Shown here: positions 1-8,329 of the stretch, piece after piece
Layout: every line of letters begins with the position of its first letter
Position numbering within the stretch: the first letter of the stretch is position 1
Source: Lachnospiraceae bacterium
GTDB taxonomy: Bacteria; Bacillota; Clostridia; Lachnospirales; Lachnospiraceae
Assembly: GCA_017399445.1 (NCBI GenBank)
Contig: JAFQCM010000089.1
Coordinates: forward strand, 62,001-126,000
Direction of reading: 5' to 3'
Length of the DNA stretch: 64,000 nucleotides
Position numbers and translations under genes: made by a program
The notes under the pieces: generated by a model
Databases searched by the model: none
Seen by the model: only the letters and a program-made list of their open reading frames with translations
Told to the model about the DNA's origin: nothing

Positions 1-2
1 AA

Positions 3-140
3 ATCAGAAACGAAGAATCCTTGGGGATTTTTGGAGTGTATATGTTGTGTCCTATGGTGCTGGCAGCGGCAAAAATGCTTTTGGATATGTGGGTATTTGT
101 ACAACAATTTTTATTCTATTATTCCAATGTAATTCATTAG
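3..140 (+). CDS. 3' end of a small hydrophobic membrane protein (partial)
   Basis: The frame is open from the window edge and ends in TAG at 138-140. It encodes 45 residues with a hydrophobic stretch (MLCPMVLAAAKMLLDMWVFV) and a short polar tail ending YYSNVIH. The stop lies just before the AGGAGG ribosome site of the next gene, so the two are almost certainly in one operon. The family cannot be named from this fragment. The context, a string of tiny single-pass membrane proteins, suggests a component of a Tad/Flp-like or pseudopilin locus, but that is inference. Confidence 0.55.
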   Translation: MRNEESLGIFGVYMLCPMVLAAAKMLLDMWVFVQQFLFYYSNVIH

Positions 141-149
141 GAGGTGTAC

Positions 150-263
150 ATGGGGGAATTAATTTCTGAATATGGAGGCGTGATGGTCATGTTGGTATTA
201 GGAGGGATTTTGATACGGACATTAGTGGGAATTTTAGAAGTGATAACAGGAGGAATGGTTTGA
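150..263 (+). CDS. 37-aa single-pass membrane peptide, Flp-pilin-like N terminus
   Basis: Starts at an ATG nine bases after the previous stop, with AGGAGG directly upstream. It begins MGELISEYGG and continues into one hydrophobic helix (VMVMLVLGGILIRTLVGIL), with almost nothing after it. The EYG followed by a hydrophobic helix is the hallmark of mature Flp-type pilins (E5-Y6), but there is no prepilin leader or Gly cleavage site. The stop overlaps the TTG start of the next gene, which indicates translational coupling. Too short for a firm family call. Confidence 0.6.
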   Translation: MGELISEYGGVMVMLVLGGILIRTLVGILEVITGGMV

Positions 264-397
264 AAGATATTTTGGAAGAATATGGAGTTATTATAATTTC
301 AGTAACAAGTATGGGAGCACTTGTGGGGTTTATAATTAAAATAAGAGAATTGTATAGGATTTTAGGAGAAGGTTTCTTAAATATGATAGGAGGATAA
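260..397 (+). CDS. 45-aa membrane peptide, Flp-pilin-like N terminus
   Basis: TTG start at 260 overlapping the previous stop; stop TAA at 395-397 abuts the ATG of the next gene. It begins LKDILEEYGVIIISVTSMGA, again an EEYG motif followed by a hydrophobic helix of about 20 residues, then a short basic/amphipathic tail. The TTG start is inferred from the coupled overlap, the GGAGGA upstream and the match of its N terminus to its neighbours. Probably a small pilin-like or inner-membrane component; the function is unknown. Confidence 0.55.
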   Translation: MKDILEEYGVIIISVTSMGALVGFIIKIRELYRILGEGFLNMIGG

Positions 398-928
398 ATG
401 AATCAATTAGTAGAAAAATATGGGCGTGTTGTTATTATTTGTATGGTTTCAGGAATTGTTTTGGGAGTGCTCGGAATTTTTGGAACGAAATTATACCAAA
501 AATCTTATTATGCTGAAGGGGGGAATGCCAATGACTTAGGGGAAGAAATAAAGGTATTAGGGGAGCAAGGGAAACATCCCTTTTTTGTAGGAAGTAATCA
601 CATTACCATTGCAGTAGATTATAAAGGTAGTGATGGGGAGGAAGGATTTAGCCGGGAAGATGCACTTTCTTTAGTGGAGGCTTATGAGTTTAAGCAGAAA
701 GATGGACAGGAAGTTGTAGAAAAAATGGATAAGGGAAAGATAAAAATATATCCCTATGATAACACACAACAACAAATTCGGGATTTTGTGGATGTGAAAA
801 ATACAGGAAAATATTCTGTCCGGTACTCTGTGGAAGGAGAAAGTGGATTAAAAGCAGATATGACTATGCTAGTATTGGTGGATGTTTTGCCAGAAGGCAT
901 GGAGTGTAGAGAAGGGAAGGATAGTTAG
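398..928 (+). CDS. single-pass membrane protein, pilus-locus type, unknown function
   Basis: A 176-residue protein beginning MNQLVEKYGRVVIICMVSGI: a short polar segment with EKYG, one transmembrane helix (about residues 10-30), then an extracellular domain of about 145 residues. The ectodomain contains a stretch (VDYKGSDGEEGFSRED) and a probable beta-rich segment near the end. ATG directly follows the stop of the previous gene. The N terminus repeats the plan of its small neighbours, so the cluster looks like one membrane/surface apparatus. I do not recognise the ectodomain. Confidence 0.7.
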   Translation: MNQLVEKYGRVVIICMVSGIVLGVLGIFGTKLYQKSYYAEGGNANDLGEEIKVLGEQGKHPFFVGSNHITIAVDYKGSDGEEGFSREDALSLVEAYEFKQKDGQEVVEKMDKGKIKIYPYDNTQQQIRDFVDVKNTGKYSVRYSVEGESGLKADMTMLVLVDVLPEGMECREGKDS

Positions 929-929
929 A

Positions 930-1259
930 ATGAAAGCAGCAGTTGAAATTTATATAAATATGATTGTGCTGATTCTGATTACATCAAGTTGTGTTTTCTT
1001 TATTTCTTCCAGCTTGAGAAATGCCCAAGCAAGAAATTTTCATTCCACAGTAACGGCAAAAATTGAAGCTAGTTCCGGAAGTGAAAGAGTCATTAATGAT
1101 AGTATTATGGAAGCAATGAAAAAAGGATATACCCTAAATATAAGCCCCGTTTGCCTTTATGAGGACAAAAATTATTATTATGTGGAATTATTGTATGAGT
1201 ATGAAATTCCTTTTATGGGGACAAAAAGAAACAGTAAAATTGAAGGTTATGCAAGATAG
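930..1259 (+). CDS. pilus-like membrane protein, possibly DUF4320-like
   Basis: A start at 930 (MKAAVEIYINMIVLILITSS) is preferred over an upstream in-frame ATG at 882, which would overlap the previous gene by 47 bases. The 109-residue product has an N-terminal helix at about residues 9-28, then a Ser-rich segment and a beta-rich tail ending in a mixed charged stretch. The architecture (N-terminal helix plus small soluble domain) fits minor pilin-like proteins found after tadA/B/C in Firmicutes, similar to what I remember of DUF4320. That assignment needs a profile search. Confidence 0.6.
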   Translation: MKAAVEIYINMIVLILITSSCVFFISSSLRNAQARNFHSTVTAKIEASSGSERVINDSIMEAMKKGYTLNISPVCLYEDKNYYYVELLYEYEIPFMGTKRNSKIEGYAR

Positions 1260-1273
1260 GGAGGAAATTAGTT

Positions 1274-1471
1274 ATGAAAAGTTTTTTAGAAGAATACGGA
1301 TTAGTGGTAGTAGCAGCAATTATCATTGGTTTATTTATTTCATTTGCCAGTCCTTTTGGCAATTCCATTAAAACTTATATTACAAGTACAGTGGATACTT
1401 TTGCAACTTCTTCAGAATCTGCGGTAACAGGAACGCTGGGAAATGAAGAAAATAGTGAAAATATCAACTAG
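1274..1471 (+). CDS. Flp-pilin-like small protein
   Basis: 65 residues with an AGGGAGGAAA ribosome site. It begins MKSFLEEYGLVVVAAIIIGL and continues with a Ser/Thr-rich tail. The EEYGLVVVAAII segment is very close to the conserved E-Y-G-L-I-A-A hydrophobic core of Flp/Tad major pilins, and the tail (GNSIKTYITSTVDTF) resembles the second half of that helix. Unlike classical Flp prepilins there is no leader ending in Gly before the EY motif, so processing by TadV-type peptidase is not obvious. Best candidate for the major structural subunit of this cluster. Confidence 0.6.
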   Translation: MKSFLEEYGLVVVAAIIIGLFISFASPFGNSIKTYITSTVDTFATSSESAVTGTLGNEENSENIN

Positions 1472-1481
1472 GAAGTAATGT

Positions 1482-1886
1482 ATGAAAAGTGTAGTGAATC
1501 TGGGGATTTGTGTTTTACTATTGGTATTTACAGTGGAAATTGTCCAGGCAGTAGAAAACCGTTCCATACGGGAAGAAGAACTGAGACAGGCAGTAACAAG
1601 TGCGGTGTACACCGCACTTGAAATGACTATCACAGAACAAGAGTATAAAGAAGCAGGAGAGGGAGGAAGCAGTGAAGAAGAACGATTAAATAAAAAGATG
1701 AAGGAATGTTTTTTATCATCCTTAGAAATACTGATAAACAGCAATTCTAGAATTGATGTTGCTATACTGGAAGCAGATTATAAGCTTGGGATTTTAGATG
1801 TGGAGGCAAAAGCAGAGTTTCAGTATTCTAACGGAAAAAAGGGGAGTATTGTATATAGAAAAACAGGGATATTGGAGCAACACTAA
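1482..1886 (+). CDS. small secreted or membrane-anchored protein of the pilin-like cluster
   Basis: 134 residues with an N-terminal hydrophobic segment (LGICVLLLVFTVEIVQAVE, about residues 6-24) that could be a signal anchor, a charged helical middle (EEELRQAVTSAVYTALEMTI, then a Glu/Ser/Gly-rich linker) and a small beta-rich C-terminal part. It lies 10 bases after the Flp-like gene and is the last gene before a hairpin terminator. It is probably a minor pilin-like component of the same operon; no known family is recognised. Confidence 0.6.
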   Translation: MKSVVNLGICVLLLVFTVEIVQAVENRSIREEELRQAVTSAVYTALEMTITEQEYKEAGEGGSSEEERLNKKMKECFLSSLEILINSNSRIDVAILEADYKLGILDVEAKAEFQYSNGKKGSIVYRKTGILEQH

Positions 1887-1927
1887 GGGAATAGGGAAAA
1901 ACAGTAGGAAGAAGAGGTACTTTGATA

Positions 1928-1955
1928 GGGAGCTTGCTATTTAAGCTCCCTTCTT
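1928..1955 (+). terminator. Rho-independent terminator after the pilin-like cluster
   Basis: An 8-bp perfect stem (GGGAGCTT at 1928-1935 with AAGCTCCC at 1943-1950) and a 7-base loop, followed by a short T-rich run. It separates the small-protein cluster from the subtilase gene. The T tract is short, so read-through is possible. Confidence 0.6.
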
Positions 1956-2021
1956 AATCCTATGAAGTTCTTAAAAATTTTGTTTTTGCTCCTGAAAATA
2001 AGGACTAGTGGAGGGAAAGTA

Positions 2022-5000
2022 ATGAGAAGAGGAAAAATACAAAGAGCAGGAATAAGAAGGATAATAGCAGGAATACTTTCAGGGATAATTCTATTGAATG
2101 GAATGAGGATAGGAGCTTTTGCACAAAAGGAAGTAGCTGAAAAAGAAACAACAATTAAAAAAATAACAGCAGAAAAAATAACAGCAGAAACCCCAAAAAA
2201 CGTAGAAAATATAGAAGAAGGCAGATGTGAGAAAGTTATAGAACCGGACGGCTGGGTAGCAAAAGAGGTGTATGAAGAGATAGAAACAGGAACCATATAT
2301 GCAACAAAGACTTTGTTAGTAATGTCAGAAAAAGAACTTTCTGATACTTATAATGCAGTAACTAGTCTGAAATATGGGAACCTATATGTTTTACAATATA
2401 AGACAGAAAAGGAAACGAAGAAAGCTTTTGAAATATTGAAAAAATTGGAAAAAACAGGAGAAATCCAGAGTGTAGAAATAGATCAACTAATGCAGATTAC
2501 AGCAGAGGGAATTAACAAAGAGGAAAATATAGAGGGGAAGAGTGGAGAGGTTCAGAAAAGTGTACAGGTAACAAGTGACTATCCAGAGAGTGTGGAGAGT
2601 GGAAAAGAAGTAATAGCAGCCATACTTGATACTGGATATGACGTAAATTGTATGCAAAGTGATCGGATTATAAATTCAGGAATAAATTTTGCTACATCTA
2701 GCGAGAACAATACAATTCAAGATGACAATGGACATGGGACAATAGTCTCTAATATTATACTTGAGAATACAAATGAAAATGTAAAAATTCTGCCAATTAA
2801 GGTCTTGAATTCCGATGGTATGGGGAGTACTTTAAGCGTTTATAATGGGATAAGGGCTGCCATAGACTATGGTGTGGATATTATAAATATTAGTATGACT
2901 TCGAGAGAAGCTTTTTTATCTCCAATTATAAAAGCTGCAATTGTAGAAGCGAAAGAAAAAGAGATTTTTGTAGTAGTATCTGCAGGAAATCAAGGGCAGG
3001 ATATTAGTAGTTTTTCACCGGCTAATATTGAGGAGGCAGTGGTAGTATCTGCTATCAATAGTGATTTGACTTTAAGTACTTATTCCAATTATGGAAAGGG
3101 GATTGATTTTTGCTCTTATGGAAGTATTGATACATATGGATTAAATAATGAAAAAGTGGAAGCAAACGGAACTTCTACAGCAACGGCAATTGTTTCAGCA
3201 GTGATTGCTGACTGTAAGATTTTGAATCCTAATTATAAATATGAGGACATCTATAAAATACTAACAGATAGTGCCTATGACCTGGGAGAACAGGGGAAAG
3301 ATAGTTATTTTGGAAATGGTGCATTAGCAATTTCTACCATAAGAGGATTATATGAAAACTTTGTATATACAGAAAGTAAGATTTTTCAGTGCGACTGGAA
3401 GAACTTGACAGATGAGCAGTTAAACGAAATTATTCGTGATACCACAGATATTAATTTAAGTTTATTTTTACAACAGTTAGATAAGGAAGAATTGGAAGAA
3501 ATTTTGACAAGAGATACGGACTTAAATAAAACAAGACAAACAGTAACTTTTGATAAAAATATGAAGTGTTTATCAAATGAAAGTTATGTGTATTATGAAT
3601 ATCTATTGGAACATAATTTTTCCATACAGTCTACTATTTTTGGAACTACGAAAGGATATTTTTATGCCATGTATTCTCAAAATGGAGTAAAAGATACAAA
3701 ATTGGGGAGTACAAAAATAACTATGAAAGTGAATAATGTGGTAGCATGGGAGGAAATTACCGCAAAACCAGTGTATGAATTTTCATCTTCAAATACCAAA
3801 GTATTTAGTGTGTCAGAGGAACAACCGGAAACCAGACCAGATGCAAATGGAAACTATTTTGTTGCATATACAGAACTTTGTCGGAAAGACGTACCGGCCC
3901 ATTATACAGTAAGTAACATTAAGGATGACCATGTGCTTGAGGATGGTTCAGATGCAATCAATCTGGATGCAGTTACTACAAAACATACAACCAAAAAGCA
4001 TGACAGCTATTTTATTTTGGGAGTAGATACCAATGGTGCCGGACTGACTTGGTGGGGCACAGGACAAGCAGGGGGAGATAATAAAGATCCTGACAATGCA
4101 ACAGTAAGACATACTACAGTTACCGTTGATTTTTCTTTGGGAAAAGAAAAGCTTAAGATTAATCCGAATGGAGGAAAATATGAGTTGGAAGATGAAACAA
4201 AGAAAAAGCTCTTTACATTAGCTACAAAACAATGTGGAGAAACTTCTTCCATTGCAACACCCATAAGAAGTGGATATACCTTTGTAGAGTGGCAGGTAAT
4301 ACATGAAGATGGGGGAAAAGGAAGTTTTAACAAAAATAAGAATAAATATACTTATTGTGGTACAGGGGGTAGTACAACTTTAAAGGCAGTATGGAAAAAA
4401 AATCCCACACCAACCCCTACAGCCACGCCAAAGCCAACTGCCACAGCCACACCAAAGCCAACCGCCACAGCCACGCCAAAGCCAACTGCCACAGAAACAC
4501 CAAAACCAACCGCCACAGCCACGCCGACTCCCATTCCAGTTCATCAGTTAACAATAGATTTGAATGGAGGACAGTGCATAGGGGGAGACAATCAGTTAAA
4601 AAACGGTGTTTATACGGAAGTATTTCAAGAAAATGAGAAAGTTAATTTTATAAAAGGAAAAGCAACAAAATTATATTATGATTTTGATAAATGGCAAATA
4701 CTAGAAGGAAACGGAAATGTTTATCGTACAGGAAACGGAGATGAAATACAATGGTTTTTTGATGGAAGGAGTACTACAGATGCTGCAATTCAGGCTCAAT
4801 GGAAACCATGGACATTTCAAATAAGATATGCCAGAAATGAACCTAGCGGATTAGAAAAAGTGGCAATAGAGACAGACAATAACATTAGCATAGAAAGCGT
4901 TGGAAAAATAAAAGAAATAGGAATATACAAAAATGCGAAATTTGTGGGATGGTGTCTGGCAAAAGGAAATTGGGAAGAAGAAAATGGGATACAGGTGTTA

Positions 5001-7664
5001 AAAAGTGTGCAATGGCTGAATTCAGATAATAAATTTGACACAGGGGAAATAGTTCAGGAAACAGCAGGTAATATGGATACTAGCAGTTATACAGGAAAAA
5101 TATTTAGTGAACAGGTAGGAATACAAGAATTTATTCCATATATAACCTGTAATAAAGAAGAATTGACTTTAGTAGGAAAATGGAAAATTGATGTGGATTA
5201 TGATTCGGGGGATGGTGAAAATACAGAATTATTGAACAATGGACAGCATGACATAGATCCGGATAAAAATTTTTGTCTATTGGAAAGCGAGCCTCAATTG
5301 ATGGGAACTGAGTTTGCAGGATGGCAACAGTATTATGATAATACAGGAAATGTAAAAGACTGGAAAAAGGGAAGTATTGTTCAAAACGGTTTTGGGGAAA
5401 ATACAATACTTCATGCCTATTACCATTATTATATTCAGTATCAAAAAGCTGATGGTACAGTAATAAATAATGGTGAGCAAGTGGAAAAATATGAAAAAAT
5501 CTATGGTGAAGACACTGTGATAGGAGCAGAGGTGTCATATCCAACAGATGGTAACCATCCGGGGTATCATTATCCGGAAAATAAAAACTGGCAGGTAATT
5601 GGAGATAATAGTGGTAGATACCAGTATGCCGATGCAGTTAATTATTCAGGGGAAAATTATAAAAATATTTATCAAAATGGTGAAACTGCAAAGGTGAATA
5701 GAAGTGTCATCTTAAGGGCTATGGAACAAGTGAATACTTATGTAATTCAATATCATCCCAATAGTAATAAGGCTTCCACCAAGGATTTACATAACTGGGA
5801 GAAAATGAAACCACAGAACATTTCTTATGATGGAACAGTAATTTTAAGAGATGTATCAGAAAGTATTTTGCCAGGGTATGAATTTGCTGGTTGGAATACG
5901 AAAGCAGATGGAACTGGTATTATGTTTAAAAATAAAGAAAGTAAAGAGGTAAAAAACTTTTTAGAACAGGCGGGAGTAGAAGCAGATAGAAATGAAGCAG
6001 TAATACCTCTTTATGCCCAGTGGAAACCAAAATCATACACCATTACCTTTGATACCAATTCACCTACCGCAAAGAATAACACCCATTCGGCCAGTAACAA
6101 ACCAGTGCTAAAAGGAACAGAAACTATGGCATATGTATGGGATAGTTATGTGGTTAATGGGAAAATAGAGGAATTAAATATTCCTTTTGCACAGTTAAAA
6201 GGTTGGCACCAGAGATTTCAGGAAAGTTTATGGTATACACAAAATGATTATCAGAATCGAGGAAATCCAATAAAGAATGGTACAAGACTTGGCTATGAAA
6301 CATTAGGAATACCTGGTGATAAAAAGGTGTATGCTCAATGGGAAGCAAATACATATACAGTAATATATTCTGGAAATGGAAAACAAGATGGCGGAAGGGG
6401 AATTGTAGAGGGAGATGTGGAAAGTCAGGAATTTACTTATGACTTGCCATCTGTTCTTAGAGAAAATAAATTTGTAAAAGTAGATGAAGAGTATAGATAT
6501 CATGATGATGAGAAATTAGTACACAATGAATATCGGACAAAACATAATGACAGAGCAGGCATTGATTATAAATATTATTGGCTTGGATGGAATATGACAA
6601 AAGTGAAAGAAGGTAAAACGGATAAATTATTGCAACCGGATGTGGCAGGGAGAGCGCAGGTGAAGATAAGTAAAGTCTGGAATCTGACAGATGTGGATAA
6701 AGACACAGTTACTTTGTATGCTTTGTGGAATGGAATTCCTAATATCACCACCAAAACAGAGAAAAATCACTTTGACCGATATGAAGGGGCAAAAATTACA
6801 GCTTCGGATATGAAAGAAATGGTACAAGCCTATGATTTAGAACAAGAAGAGAGTTTAGAAATTAAAATCCTAAATATTAGCTATTACGAAAATGATGCTT
6901 TGAAAACAACTGTAGATTTTCCGAGGGATACATATGTGTTAGACACTACATTACCAAAGGAATTGCAAAAAGAGGGCAAATACAAAACTTATACGATTAC
7001 CTTTCATACACAAGACTCCTATGGAATTAAAAATTATATAGAAGAAAATCCGGCAAAAACAGTTACCTATGAGGGACGAATATATTACAATAACCGGCCG
7101 GAAATCAGAGCATATAATAACGATACATTATATGACAGGTATATTTATCTTCAGGAACTTCAGGATATGACGATAGAAGAGTTTGAACAGGAACTGACAC
7201 GACAAGTAAAAATTGTGGATAAGGAAGATGAAGCGTACCAAAACGATAGGGGAAATGATTTATATAAAGGAAGAATATTGGAAGAGCCACTATTGGAGAT
7301 TGTAGAGTTGGAAGCACTTTATGAAAATGCAGTTCATTCGGAAGAAAACTGGAAAGAAGGAGAACGTAAAAATGGAAAAAACATTAGCCATACTATTCAA
7401 TATACAGATATTTTTGAAAAACAAAAAGAAAGTACACAAAATATACATATTGTAGATGTAGATAGTGACAAAATTTTGGAAGATAACAAGAAAAAGCAAT
7501 ATGTAAGATTTATCAGTCAGGAATATCTGGATACCCTAAAAACTGGTTCTGTATGGAAAACGGAAGAGGAGTATAGGGAAAAATTAGAAGAAACATTAAA
7601 TAATAAAGAAAAGAAAAAGGAAGTTTATTCCATAGAAAATGGTGTGGTGGAAAAACTGGAATAG
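2022..7664 (+). CDS. giant secreted subtilisin-like protease with PT linker and InlB-type repeats
   Basis: Secreted serine protease of family S8. The start at 2022 (MRRGKIQRAGIRRIIAGILS) is chosen because GGAGGGA lies just upstream; a longer frame opens at 1962. The product is 1880 residues. A signal peptide covers about residues 1-35, followed by a propeptide-like region. The catalytic triad is Asp203 (AILDTGYD), His238 (DNGHGT) and Ser385 (NGTSTATA, a variant of the usual GTSMATP). After the protease domain (about 195-430) come an unassigned region, a Pro-Thr linker (797-836), and several InlB/Listeria-Bacteroides-type repeats recognisable by ITFDTN..., GYEFAGWNTKADG and LYAQWKP-like motifs. 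The C terminus is highly charged and shows no LPXTG motif or membrane anchor, so wall attachment, if any, is non-covalent. The target is unknown; the adjacent pilin-like cluster is a possible partner. Confidence 0.85.
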   Translation: MRRGKIQRAGIRRIIAGILSGIILLNGMRIGAFAQKEVAEKETTIKKITAEKITAETPKNVENIEEGRCEKVIEPDGWVAKEVYEEIETGTIYATKTLLVMSEKELSDTYNAVTSLKYGNLYVLQYKTEKETKKAFEILKKLEKTGEIQSVEIDQLMQITAEGINKEENIEGKSGEVQKSVQVTSDYPESVESGKEVIAAILDTGYDVNCMQSDRIINSGINFATSSENNTIQDDNGHGTIVSNIILENTNENVKILPIKVLNSDGMGSTLSVYNGIRAAIDYGVDIINISMTSREAFLSPIIKAAIVEAKEKEIFVVVSAGNQGQDISSFSPANIEEAVVVSAINSDLTLSTYSNYGKGIDFCSYGSIDTYGLNNEKVEANGTSTATAIVSAVIADCKILNPNYKYEDIYKILTDSAYDLGEQGKDSYFGNGALAISTIRGLYENFVYTESKIFQCDWKNLTDEQLNEIIRDTTDINLSLFLQQLDKEELEEILTRDTDLNKTRQTVTFDKNMKCLSNESYVYYEYLLEHNFSIQSTIFGTTKGYFYAMYSQNGVKDTKLGSTKITMKVNNVVAWEEITAKPVYEFSSSNTKVFSVSEEQPETRPDANGNYFVAYTELCRKDVPAHYTVSNIKDDHVLEDGSDAINLDAVTTKHTTKKHDSYFILGVDTNGAGLTWWGTGQAGGDNKDPDNATVRHTTVTVDFSLGKEKLKINPNGGKYELEDETKKKLFTLATKQCGETSSIATPIRSGYTFVEWQVIHEDGGKGSFNKNKNKYTYCGTGGSTTLKAVWKKNPTPTPTATPKPTATATPKPTATATPKPTATETPKPTATATPTPIPVHQLTIDLNGGQCIGGDNQLKNGVYTEVFQENEKVNFIKGKATKLYYDFDKWQILEGNGNVYRTGNGDEIQWFFDGRSTTDAAIQAQWKPWTFQIRYARNEPSGLEKVAIETDNNISIESVGKIKEIGIYKNAKFVGWCLAKGNWEEENGIQVLKSVQWLNSDNKFDTGEIVQETAGNMDTSSYTGKIFSEQVGIQEFIPYITCNKEELTLVGKWKIDVDYDSGDGENTELLNNGQHDIDPDKNFCLLESEPQLMGTEFAGWQQYYDNTGNVKDWKKGSIVQNGFGENTILHAYYHYYIQYQKADGTVINNGEQVEKYEKIYGEDTVIGAEVSYPTDGNHPGYHYPENKNWQVIGDNSGRYQYADAVNYSGENYKNIYQNGETAKVNRSVILRAMEQVNTYVIQYHPNSNKASTKDLHNWEKMKPQNISYDGTVILRDVSESILPGYEFAGWNTKADGTGIMFKNKESKEVKNFLEQAGVEADRNEAVIPLYAQWKPKSYTITFDTNSPTAKNNTHSASNKPVLKGTETMAYVWDSYVVNGKIEELNIPFAQLKGWHQRFQESLWYTQNDYQNRGNPIKNGTRLGYETLGIPGDKKVYAQWEANTYTVIYSGNGKQDGGRGIVEGDVESQEFTYDLPSVLRENKFVKVDEEYRYHDDEKLVHNEYRTKHNDRAGIDYKYYWLGWNMTKVKEGKTDKLLQPDVAGRAQVKISKVWNLTDVDKDTVTLYALWNGIPNITTKTEKNHFDRYEGAKITASDMKEMVQAYDLEQEESLEIKILNISYYENDALKTTVDFPRDTYVLDTTLPKELQKEGKYKTYTITFHTQDSYGIKNYIEENPAKTVTYEGRIYYNNRPEIRAYNNDTLYDRYIYLQELQDMTIEEFEQELTRQVKIVDKEDEAYQNDRGNDLYKGRILEEPLLEIVELEALYENAVHSEENWKEGERKNGKNISHTIQYTDIFEKQKESTQNIHIVDVDSDKILEDNKKKQYVRFISQEYLDTLKTGSVWKTEEEYREKLEETLNNKEKKKEVYSIENGVVEKLE
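4410..4529 (+). repeat. five tandem 24-bp units coding Pro-Thr linker
   Basis: Five consecutive 24-base units within the subtilase gene, encoding PTPTATPK, PTATATPK, PTATATPK, PTATETPK and PTATATPT. Units differ by only a few bases, so the array should be prone to copy-number change by slippage. It is a flexible linker between the catalytic part and the repeat-rich C-terminal half. Confidence 0.9.
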
Positions 7665-7741
7665 TTTGGGGATTTGCAAAACAAATAAAACAGAAAGCAA
7701 GAAAAGAGAAATTGAATCGAGAAAGTGAACGCAAGATTTTC

Positions 7742-7770
7742 TTGAAATATGAAGAGAAATCTCGTAATAT
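7742..7770 (+). promoter_or_regulatory. predicted sigma-A promoter upstream of the transposase remnant
   Basis: TTGAAA (7742-7747), 17-base spacer, TAATAT (7765-7770). It lies about 85 bases before the ATG of the decayed Rpn-type gene and looks like the relic of its promoter. Consensus match only. Confidence 0.4.
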
Positions 7771-7855
7771 ATTACTATAAAAACATCAAGTAAATATCAA
7801 TTTTCCAGGAATTTCTTGCCAGTAGCTTTCTCTTTAAAAAAAGGAGAGGGTAAGT

Positions 7856-8030
7856 ATGGCAAAGGCGGATAACGCATTACATGAATATTGGGAGGACGAA
7901 GAAAAATTTGCAGATTTATTTAATGCACGTTATTCAACAAATATATGACATCAAAGCAGCCAATCCCCAGTATGGGGGAATAGAAATTTTTGAAGCAATT
8001 CAGAAAGCAAAAGAATTGGAAGTAATGTAG
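7856..8030 (+). pseudogene. remnant of Rpn/PD-(D/E)XK family transposase
   Basis: After a good ribosome site (AAAGGAGAGGG), an ATG at 7856 opens a 30-codon frame, MAKADNALHEYWEDEEKFAD followed by LFNARYSTNI and a stop. Its start matches the conserved N terminus of Lachnospiraceae Rpn-type recombination-promoting nucleases/putative transposases as I remember it. Shifting frame right after LFNA gives VIQQIYDIKAANPQYGGIEI and then a short helix ending at TAG 8028-8030, which looks like a C-terminal piece. The simplest reading is a gene that lost its centre by internal deletion and is now out of frame. Together the fragments are about 60 codons against several hundred for an intact member. Confidence 0.6.
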
Positions 8031-8066
8031 ATAAGATCTCTTTAGAATTGGAAATAATGTGATGAA

Positions 8067-8115
8067 AAACAGGAAGTATGTTACTGGTATGGTTACATGC
8101 TTCCTGTTTATTTAT
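8067..8115 (+). terminator. strong Rho-independent terminator
   Basis: A 15-bp stem with one G-U pair (8067-8081 with 8095-8109) and a 13-base loop, followed by TTATTTATT. It isolates the pilus island from upstream transcription. Confidence 0.8.
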
Positions 8116-8175
8116 TAAATTTTTCGAAATTATTGAAAAAATGCAATTTTTGACGGTGCTACCAGCATTAACTAT

Positions 8176-8204
8176 TTGCATATGCAGGCATTTTGTGCTA
8201 CAAT
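8176..8204 (+). promoter_or_regulatory. predicted promoter of the sortase-pilus island
   Basis: TTGCAT (8176-8181), 17-base spacer, then TACAAT (8199-8204) preceded by TGC, forming an extended -10. It lies 125 bases upstream of the giant adhesin start, just after a strong terminator, so it is the likely start of the pilus operon. The leader of about 120 bases shows no obvious operator. Confidence 0.55.
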
Positions 8205-8329
8205 TTTTGGCATAGGACTTTAAAAATCGTGAAAATGTAATGAGAATATGAGTAAAGTTAGATAGATAAAGGATAAAAGGACTTTATAGAGTTTGATATT
8301 GACAGAAAATGAGGGCAAAAGGATTAAAA

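Noticed and set aside
882..929. Upstream start for the gene at 930
   Set aside because: It would overlap the preceding gene by 47 bases and add a polar segment before the N-terminal helix, unlike its neighbours.
1159..1371. 70-codon frame overlapping two pilin-like genes
   Set aside because: It is an out-of-frame shadow of the genes at 930 and 1274, both of which have ribosome sites and sensible membrane segments.
4352..4636. Open frames on both strands across the PT-repeat array (His/Lys-rich and Gly/Val-rich repeats)
   Set aside because: They are shadows of the 24-bp repeat in other frames of the subtilase gene.
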